The position numbers and the translations under genes are program-made. From NCBI GenBank assembly GCA_947479475.1, contig CANJZW010000022.1:1-57747 (forward strand): a stretch of DNA of 57,747 nucleotides, read 5' to 3'. This document shows positions 52,150 to 57,747 of the stretch, one piece after another. The notes beneath the pieces were generated by a model that was given only the letters and a program-made list of their open reading frames with translations, made no database searches and had not been told where the DNA came from. Position 1 is the stretch's first letter. Every line of letters starts with the position of its first letter. This stretch comes from Chthoniobacteraceae bacterium. Lineage in GTDB: Bacteria > Verrucomicrobiota > Verrucomicrobiia > Chthoniobacterales > Chthoniobacteraceae.

Positions 52150-54597
52150 CTATCGTTTGTTCGTCGTGATGTTTGCCATCATCTCGAAATTCTTGTTGAA
52201 CGCCTTGCCTGTCGGCGAAAGCTGGTAGAACTCGGGTTTGTCTCCGGCGAGTCGCTGATGCGAGATCTGAACGCCCCAAGGCGCCGAGACATTGGGGATG
52301 ACCGCACCAAGGGAAGCGTAGTCAATCCGGATCTCGATGGACCACTTGTCGGGGTATCTCTGGACTGCATAGTCACTCACGCTGAAGAACGCCGGCAGGT
52401 TCGCTACGTTCGGGTCGGTAGTGTCCTGGTCGAAAATGGTGCCAGCCGGGTTAATGTTGATGACAGGCATGCGACCGTTCGGCGTTTCCAGCCGGATTTC
52501 CACAAAATCATCGGCCCATATGCCCGAGTCGTCGCGTGTCTTGGTGCGGTCGCGGAGGCTGCTCATCTTTGGCTCGCGGCACTCGATGGCGATGTAGAGG
52601 GCGGTCGGCGTGGCGCGGAACGCAACGGAGGTGGAGACATGGCCGGGCTTAACACTGGTAAACATGTCCTTCAGCGGAGTGGTTGGCACGCCCTTCCAAA
52701 AAGGTTTGGATAGATCACCGTCGCACTTGATGGTTTCGGCGATGCGGCCGGCCTGGATGGTCGGACCCTTGCGATTGAGGTTGGCGAACAGCTTTTTGAG
52801 GGGCTCCATCTCGTCGGCGAGGCGGTCTAGCCTTTTGGCATAGATGCTGTCGGTCGCGGCTTTTGCGCGGGCCTTGCCGAAGATGTCGAAGAGCTTCGTC
52901 ACGTCTTCCTCCTTAAAGTTTCCGGAGGACGCCGTCACGCGACGGGGCGCTTTCCGCATCCATATTTCCTCGCCGAACTTATCCAGCGCCTTCATCTCGT
53001 CCGCGGCGGGGCCGTAGTAGAGCGTGTAGTATTCCGCGAGCAGCTTGTCCACATCCACTGCCGGATTCCACATCAGTTTTGAGTAGAGATACATCATGAG
53101 ATGCGTCTGTGCCGGGCCGCCTATGTTGGTGTTGTGGTTTTCGGCTTTTGTAACGCCACCAAAGGGGGCGTCGTATTCGAGAAGGAATCCCTGGCACTTG
53201 TCGGGCGTGACGTTTTTGAAGAGCTGCTTGAGGTTATCCGTGAAAATATATGGGGTCGGTGGATAGTTGCGGTGTGGGCCGCGGTCATAGAGGTAGTCGT
53301 AATAGATGAACTGTTCCGGCTCTTTGACGCACTTGAACCATTCTTTCATGACGGCGGTAAACGCAGAGTTCATGTGGTCATAGGCCGTTGTGTTCGCGAA
53401 GACGCAGGTCATATCCGCCGGGATGGACTTGCCGATGAGCTGGCTGGGAACGCCGACCGTGCCGGAGTAAGCGTAAAAGGCTTTGCGCTGTTTGTTGCCG
53501 GGATACTTGTGGTTGTATCGCTCGAGCATGTTGGCATTGAAATCCCATGCGTAGTCGCTGTAGCGCCCGTCATCGCCGCGCTCTTTCAGTTTGTCCCATC
53601 CGTTTGCGACATCTTCGTCGTCGATGGTGCTCCAGCCGTCCGGCTGGTTGAAGCTGATATACGGGAGCATCTTCGGGTAGAAGGTATTGGCGGACTCGAG
53701 ATACTGTAGAAACGTTGAGCGAAACTTTTCGCCTGAGAGCTTCGGTGCGCGGAAATCGGTCTTGCCGTTGACTTTTCCGGCGCACTCGGGGTCTTCTTTG
53801 CCGTCGAGGATACGCCCTGCGGCATGGTAAAAAAAGATGAGTTCGCTCATCCCTCCGCCAAGCGACTTGAACCACATGGATTCATCGCGGCTGCCGCGCC
53901 AGTGGCTCCAATTGCGGTAACGAAAGGCCGGTTCGCTCTTGATGTCCTGATCGGCAACAGAAATATCCTTCTTTTCGGGGATGACCTGCCCGATGTCGGC
54001 GAACGGCATATACCAGCGGAACCCGAGTTGTTCGAGCAACGCGTAGGCGGCAAAGAGGGTGCCGGTGGAATCAATGCCATCGTGAAAGCCAAGGCTCCGC
54101 GACGCATCTTTTTCGCGACACTGGTTGTGGAGGCCCTCCATGAACATTGGCGAGCGCCATTTGTGGCCGCCGGTGTGCTTCAGCCATCTGTCTTCAACCC
54201 GGTAGAGGGTGTCTTCACTGAGGCCGTAGTATTTATACCATTCGACATCGACCCCTGCCGCGATGATGTTGTCGCCTTTGACGATGATCTTGTAGCCGTC
54301 GAATTTGACGTCTTTGAGATCCAACCCGAGTTTTTTCGTCATCGCGTTTTCGCCGAACCAGACCTTGGTCTTCACCTTGCCGGTCGGTTCGTTCACAATA
54401 TCGAGTTTGGTGCCCGACATCTTGGTGATGATGGCCTGAAACTCCGTTGCAGCCGTCTTCACGATCGGATTGGCGTCATTCGGGAGGATGATTTCAGCAG
54501 TCGCCTTGCCGTCCTTCACGATTGGCGCTGCGGAAAGGGGCGCCGAGGAACAGAATGTCAGTAGCAGGAGGGTGAGGAGTTTTGGGGTGTCTTTCAT
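52150..54597 (-). CDS. Exported DUF4838 protein with C-terminal CBM9-like domain (copy B)
   Basis: An 815-residue paralog of the 47706-50138 product with the same order of domains: signal peptide ending PLSAA, hexosaminidase-like N-terminal domain (VKTAATEFQAIITKMSGTKLD), DUF4838 core with QPDGW at 318-322, WDFN near 351 and E474 (FLLEYDA), and a CBM9-like C-terminal part (CDGDLSKPFWKGV, DDFVEIRLETPNG). Sequence identity to copy A is moderate and spread over the whole length, so duplication is old or the two came together from elsewhere. It begins 16 bases after the esterase gene. Confidence 0.88.
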   Translation of the reverse strand: MKDTPKLLTLLLLTFCSSAPLSAAPIVKDGKATAEIILPNDANPIVKTAATEFQAIITKMSGTKLDIVNEPTGKVKTKVWFGENAMTKKLGLDLKDVKFDGYKIIVKGDNIIAAGVDVEWYKYYGLSEDTLYRVEDRWLKHTGGHKWRSPMFMEGLHNQCREKDASRSLGFHDGIDSTGTLFAAYALLEQLGFRWYMPFADIGQVIPEKKDISVADQDIKSEPAFRYRNWSHWRGSRDESMWFKSLGGGMSELIFFYHAAGRILDGKEDPECAGKVNGKTDFRAPKLSGEKFRSTFLQYLESANTFYPKMLPYISFNQPDGWSTIDDEDVANGWDKLKERGDDGRYSDYAWDFNANMLERYNHKYPGNKQRKAFYAYSGTVGVPSQLIGKSIPADMTCVFANTTAYDHMNSAFTAVMKEWFKCVKEPEQFIYYDYLYDRGPHRNYPPTPYIFTDNLKQLFKNVTPDKCQGFLLEYDAPFGGVTKAENHNTNIGGPAQTHLMMYLYSKLMWNPAVDVDKLLAEYYTLYYGPAADEMKALDKFGEEIWMRKAPRRVTASSGNFKEEDVTKLFDIFGKARAKAATDSIYAKRLDRLADEMEPLKKLFANLNRKGPTIQAGRIAETIKCDGDLSKPFWKGVPTTPLKDMFTSVKPGHVSTSVAFRATPTALYIAIECREPKMSSLRDRTKTRDDSGIWADDFVEIRLETPNGRMPVININPAGTIFDQDTTDPNVANLPAFFSVSDYAVQRYPDKWSIEIRIDYASLGAVIPNVSAPWGVQISHQRLAGDKPEFYQLSPTGKAFNKNFEMMANITTNKR

Positions 54598-54613
54598 GGC
54601 GGTGTCTTTCCAA

Positions 54614-55918
54614 TCAGGGGTGTTGATTCAGGAGTTGATCAAGTGTGGGCCCCATGGCTTCCATCCAGCGGATGTAGCCGGGGCCGGCGACGTGAAGTTT
54701 GTCGGGCATCACGGCTGGGCTGATGCTTCCATCGGGCTCGGTGAGTTTGTCTCCGACGTCGAGGTAGAAGACCTTTTTTTGGTCCGCCAATGTGGCGAGT
54801 TTGGTGTTGGTCTGGCGGATGGATTCGTTGATTTCAGTTTTGATCGAGGGACCGCGCGGCAGAATGCCTAGAAGAAGAATTTTGCTCTGGGCGGTTTTTG
54901 TCTGGATCGCTTGGATCAGCCCACCGATGTCCACTGCGATCTCGTCGGGAGTGAACTTGCCAGTGAGGTTGTTTGTACCGATGAGCATGACGACGACCTT
55001 CGGTGCGGCCTTGTCCAGCGTGCCGTTTTGCACTCTCCAGAGGACGTTTTGAATCCAGTCCCCGCCGATGCCAAGATTGATGGGACGGTGTTTGCCAAAC
55101 CGTGCCTCCAGAACTTCTTGCGGCCAGCGTGCGGTGATGGAGTCCCCGATGAATACGATCTCCGGGCGGGTCGCCACAACGGCTTCGCACTGCGCTTGGT
55201 GCTTAATGGCAAAGGCGGTGCCGATTTGACCATTCACTCCGAACTGCGGCGTGGAGGCGTTGAGTGCAGGAGAGATGCTGACAGGGGCCTCTGGCTGTTG
55301 GCCTCTGGGACAGTCTTCAATGATAAAATGGAGCCTGCCGCCAGCTTTTTTTGATTTCTCCTGAGGTACGATGGCCAGGCGAATGACGTCATTCTTTTTT
55401 AAGGGACCTAGCTTAAACTGGAATACGTGGGCGAAGCGGTTTTGTAGGAGGAGCTTTTGCTCCTTTAATTCATCATTTACATAGACCTGCACATTGGTTC
55501 CATCGGTGAATGGTGTACGGAGGTTGCCATGATTGATCCAGACATCTCCTGAGGAATCGGCACTCAATTTGTACGACGCAATGTAACAGCGCCCCACTTC
55601 ATCCTTGTCGCACAGGGCGAAAACATCCTGAGCAAGTGTGTGTCTCGGCGCGTCCGCACGCAGTTCTCCAGCGGAATCCCGCACACCATAAGCACGAGCA
55701 TTCTCATTGTAACTCAAGGGTTCATAGTTTGCCGCCTTGCCAATCGGACCTTGAGCATTCCATTGAAAGCTCCAACCCAAAGGGGGAATCGGCTCCTTTG
55801 AGGCGTCTGCGTAAACGGCGACGATTGTGGGTGCTCTGTTTGCGCTGGCATTCAGCGGCTTTTCCTCGGCCTGAATGAGCAACGGCATTAAGAGCAGGGT
55901 TAATATAACTCGAATCAT
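54614..55918 (-). CDS. Exported SGNH/GDSL esterase with N-terminal beta domain
   Basis: A 434-residue protein with signal peptide (RVILTLLLMPLLIQA). About residues 30-200 form a beta-rich domain of jelly-roll type (GDVWINHGNL, FAHVFQFKLGPLKKNDVIRL). The SGNH hydrolase follows: block I FIGDSITARW with nucleophile Ser260, block II NLGIGGDW, block III GTNN (Asn316), and block V PDKLH with Asp406 and His409. The arrangement is of the platelet-activating-factor acetylhydrolase/O-acetylesterase kind. As the first gene before two sialidase-like proteins, removal of O-acetyl groups from a glycan is a sensible guess. Confidence 0.87.
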   Translation of the reverse strand: MIRVILTLLLMPLLIQAEEKPLNASANRAPTIVAVYADASKEPIPPLGWSFQWNAQGPIGKAANYEPLSYNENARAYGVRDSAGELRADAPRHTLAQDVFALCDKDEVGRCYIASYKLSADSSGDVWINHGNLRTPFTDGTNVQVYVNDELKEQKLLLQNRFAHVFQFKLGPLKKNDVIRLAIVPQEKSKKAGGRLHFIIEDCPRGQQPEAPVSISPALNASTPQFGVNGQIGTAFAIKHQAQCEAVVATRPEIVFIGDSITARWPQEVLEARFGKHRPINLGIGGDWIQNVLWRVQNGTLDKAAPKVVVMLIGTNNLTGKFTPDEIAVDIGGLIQAIQTKTAQSKILLLGILPRGPSIKTEINESIRQTNTKLATLADQKKVFYLDVGDKLTEPDGSISPAVMPDKLHVAGPGYIRWMEAMGPTLDQLLNQHP

Positions 55919-55949
55919 AAAATTGGATCTTTAACTAAGCTCTCAAGAC

Positions 55950-55965
55950 AAGCGTGGTCACGTTT
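55950..55965. promoter_or_regulatory. Imperfect palindrome upstream of the glycan operon, possible operator
   Basis: AAGCGTGGTCACGTTT has half-sites AAGCGTG and CACGTTT (six of seven symmetric positions, two-base centre), 32 bases upstream of the esterase ATG. Its size and position suit a LacI- or GntR-type repressor site; no regulator gene is adjacent. Confidence 0.3.
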
Positions 55966-56130
55966 CCTTTCTCCCCATTTAAGTAATGACTTTTAGCCTG
56001 ACGCTAAACAGACCCCAGGTGGACGACGGTGGAAGGACGCAAACGGGCCTTTTCAATAGCGGCGAGTCGCGGGAGATGAATTGAAAATCCGAAGCGAAAA
56101 AAAGAAAGGCAGCCGCAGTTGGTTTGCGCC

Positions 56131-56219
56131 GCGATATTATGGGTGGAAGCCGCTCCCTAATAAGGTTCGTGCTTCCGCGGTAGCGTCGACAGGGGTGGCG
56201 ACGCTACCGCCTTTTTTTT
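56131..56219 (+). repeat. Stem-loop repeat, copy 1
   Basis: The core GCGGTAGCGTCG pairs perfectly with CGACGCTACCGC around ACAGGGGTGG and is followed by eight Ts (212-219). About 40 upstream bases starting GCGATATTATGGGTGGAAGC are also shared, with changes, by copy 2 at 56378. It would terminate plus-strand transcription, but no gene is known to read into it. Confidence 0.9.
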
Positions 56220-56377
56220 GCTCTTTTTCAAAGAAAAAAGCGCGGCAGAACGCCAGGTTTGATTTCGGGGCAAGGTCCGGCAGGTTATGGGAGTGCAAGC
56301 TGGGGAGGAGACGGCGCCCTCTTTTTGCAGGATTCTTGAAATATCGAAAAGCGAGGCAACCGCGCGCGGCATGTCCG

Positions 56378-56465
56378 GCGATAGTATTTATGGAAGCTGC
56401 TACATCATATGGGTGTGTTTCCGCGGTAGCGTCGACAGGGGTGGCGACGCTACCGCCTTTTTTTT
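56378..56465 (+). repeat. Stem-loop repeat, copy 2
   Basis: The 47 bases from 56419 to 56465 are identical to 56173-56219 of copy 1 (stem, loop and eight Ts). The 40 bases before are similar (GCGATAGTATTTATGGAAGC). Centre-to-centre spacing is 246 bases. The pattern suits a dispersed palindromic element of REP type. Confidence 0.9.
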
Positions 56466-56620
56466 GCTTTTTTCAGCGAGCGGTGGGCTGAGTTCAGCAG
56501 AAGGAGGGCGGAGAGTGTGAACTGGGGGGCAGCGGGCGCGGGGCTTCCGTGTTTTTTTAGGGTTGCATCCGAGTTAGCTGTCGAGAACTTGGATGGGCAC
56601 GCAAACCGCCTTTATCGATT

Positions 56621-57493
56621 ATGACATTGCCCACCCACAAGAGCATGGAAGCCCTTATTGAGGCGCTTCCTTATATCCAGAAGTATCGGGGACAAACCTT
56701 CGTGATTAAATACGGCGGCAGCGCGATGGAGGACGATGCTGTGGTGGCCGGGATGCTGCAGGATGTTGTTTTTCTGGAGGCCGTGGGAATCAACCCGGTG
56801 CTTATTCACGGGGGCGGCAAGGCGATCACCCAGCGGATGAATGCGGCGGGGCTGCCAGCGAGGTTTGTGCAGGGGCTTCGAGTGACTAGCGCCGAAGCGG
56901 TGCAGATTGTTGAGGAAGTGCTTGATACGGTGATTAACCCCTCGATTGTGAAACACATCAACGCCTCCTCGGGGCGCGCCGTGGGGATTCCCGGAAAACG
57001 CGTTTTGGTCGGGAGGAAACTCGCCCCGGTACTCGAGGGGGAAGAGTTGGTGGATTTTGGATTTGTGGGGGAGGTGATCGACGTGCGGCTTGATGAAATA
57101 GAGCGCGCCATTGCGGCGGAGGCCGTCCCCGTGATCTCGCCCCTCGCCCAAGACTTTGCGGGCGCCTCGTTGAACATTAACGCGGATATTGCCGCCGGCA
57201 CGATCGCAGGGGGCTTGCGGGCGGCCAAAATGATCTACCTCTCCGACGTGCCGGGGATTATGCGGGACCACCGAGATCCCAGCACGCTGATTGCCTCCGT
57301 GAACCGCGCTCAGATCCAGCAACTCGTCTCGGAGGGGATTATCGCCGGGGGCATGTTACCAAAGGTGAACTCCGCTTTGAATGCTTTGGAGAAGGGGGTT
57401 CGCAAGGTACACTTCATCGATGGGCGTCTCCCGCACGCACTGCTGCAGGAGGTTTTCACCGACGAAGGGATCGGGACCGAAATCGTGCGCTGA
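56621..57493 (+). CDS. argB: Acetylglutamate kinase
   Basis: Phosphorylates N-acetylglutamate in the second step of arginine synthesis. The amino acid kinase fold is shown by VIKYGGSAM (Lys-Tyr-Gly-Gly), LIHGGGKAI, LPARFVQGLRVT (substrate Arg), VISPLAQ, LNINADIAAG and YLSDVPGI, with EGIIAGGMLPKV near the end. The 290 residues fit the family. The extended N-terminal helix (HKSMEALIEALPYIQKY) is of the type seen in arginine-inhibited enzymes, so feedback control is possible. An ATG at 56645 is an alternative start. No other arg gene is adjacent. Confidence 0.96.
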   Translation: MTLPTHKSMEALIEALPYIQKYRGQTFVIKYGGSAMEDDAVVAGMLQDVVFLEAVGINPVLIHGGGKAITQRMNAAGLPARFVQGLRVTSAEAVQIVEEVLDTVINPSIVKHINASSGRAVGIPGKRVLVGRKLAPVLEGEELVDFGFVGEVIDVRLDEIERAIAAEAVPVISPLAQDFAGASLNINADIAAGTIAGGLRAAKMIYLSDVPGIMRDHRDPSTLIASVNRAQIQQLVSEGIIAGGMLPKVNSALNALEKGVRKVHFIDGRLPHALLQEVFTDEGIGTEIVR

Positions 57494-57663
57494 GGTTGCA
57501 CCGGGGGAGGCGGAGGCGGCGCACGCACGGGGCGCGTGCGGATGAACCGCCGAGTTCGAGCCAATGGTGTTGGGAGCAACCTGTTGGGTGCGCTGGATCC
57601 CTGGCGCGATAAGGGATGGGGTGCCTTCGCGGGGGCGCCGGCGTTGTCTCGCGTTTGTTGCGA

Positions 57664-57747
57664 CTAGCTGATCAGGCGCAAAATTTCGGCGCGATCGGCC
57701 TTTGCGTTGATCACCGAACCGCACTGTTCCTTGATGACATCAGGGTC
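57664..57747 (-). CDS. C-terminus of a minus-strand gene cut by the window edge
   Basis: The minus strand is open from the window end to a TAG at 57664-57666 and codes 27 residues ending CGSVINAKADRAEILRLIS, with protein-like composition and codon use. I do not recognise it. The 170 bases between argB and this stop contain nothing I can name. Confidence 0.5.
   Translation of the reverse strand, partial: DPDVIKEQCGSVINAKADRAEILRLIS

Larger units (their letters stand above)
55919..56620. other. 702-base intergenic region between the glycan operon and argB
   Basis: Divergent promoters must lie here. Besides the palindrome at 55950-55965 and the two stem-loop repeats listed separately I see no supported gene; the 136-codon frame at 56081-56491 arises from the repeats, each of which reads SAVASTGVATLPPFF in that frame. 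Confidence 0.6.

Noticed and set aside
56081-56491. 136-codon frame with a twice-repeated SAVASTGVATLPPFF peptide
   Set aside because: The repeat is a product of the stem-loop DNA element; the DNA hairpin, not the peptide, explains the conservation.
56612-57322. 236-codon minus-strand frame
   Set aside because: Antisense to argB, whose kinase motifs are complete.

Overview
The window reads as a chromosomal segment of a Gram-negative bacterium, most probably a member of the Verrucomicrobiota. This is an inference. Outer-membrane biogenesis genes (a Pal-type OmpA lipoprotein, an LptF/LptG permease) sit beside families typical of the Planctomycetes-Verrucomicrobia group: DUF1549/DUF1553 with a cytochrome-like CxxCH, Tat-exported DUF1501, ThuA-like and DUF4838 proteins. 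Codon use is GC-rich in most genes, and convincing Shine-Dalgarno sequences are scarce. There is no CRISPR array, insertion sequence or prophage.

Layout. 1-15.1 kb is mostly housekeeping: the Lys/Asp/Glu/Pro repeat tail of a protein cut by the window edge, uvrC, galE, a Pal-like lipoprotein, leuS, a metallo-beta-lactamase-fold protein with a degenerate receiver-like N-terminus, an LptF/G permease, hemW, a D-lactate-dehydrogenase-like enzyme, bioB and an exported FAD oxidoreductase. 15.1-15.5 kb holds a decayed lysine-rich (histone H1-like) reading frame. 15.5-23.7 kb is a pbpC plus alpha-2-macroglobulin pair, preceded by a PocR/AraC regulator. 25.0-27.1 kb is an accessory patch: one AT-rich gene that looks foreign and three small poorly known proteins (a Cys-rich one, a VWA-like one with a degenerate metal site, and a Cys/Pro-rich secreted one). 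A tRNA-Gln(CTG) with its own promoter and terminator follows.

27.6-32.9 kb is an operon of ThuA-like, DUF1501 and DUF1549/1553 proteins. 33.3-39.8 kb is a tightly overlapped operon, transcribed in the order large TPR protein, second exported protein, ExbB, ExbD, ExbD, and a membrane-anchored VWA protein. The VWA protein's transmembrane helix carries the Ser-x-x-x-His spacing of TonB, so I read the set as an ion-driven envelope machine in which a VWA protein replaces TonB. A RapA-type SNF2 ATPase is divergent from it. 42.8-46.3 kb is a copper-handling group: a YHS-like lipoprotein, a multicopper oxidase fused to a C-terminal outer-membrane barrel (CopA-CopB fusion), and a Cys-rich secreted protein.

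46.4-55.9 kb is a six-gene exported glycan-processing operon in which a DUF4838 protein and an Asp-box (sialidase-like) protein each occur twice, with an SGNH esterase at the head. It has an imperfect palindrome just upstream, and two copies of a stem-loop repeat lie in the adjacent intergenic region. argB and the C-terminus of an unidentified minus-strand gene close the window.

The strongest candidates for something not yet described are the DUF4838/sialidase/esterase operon and the ExbBD-VWA-TPR operon.
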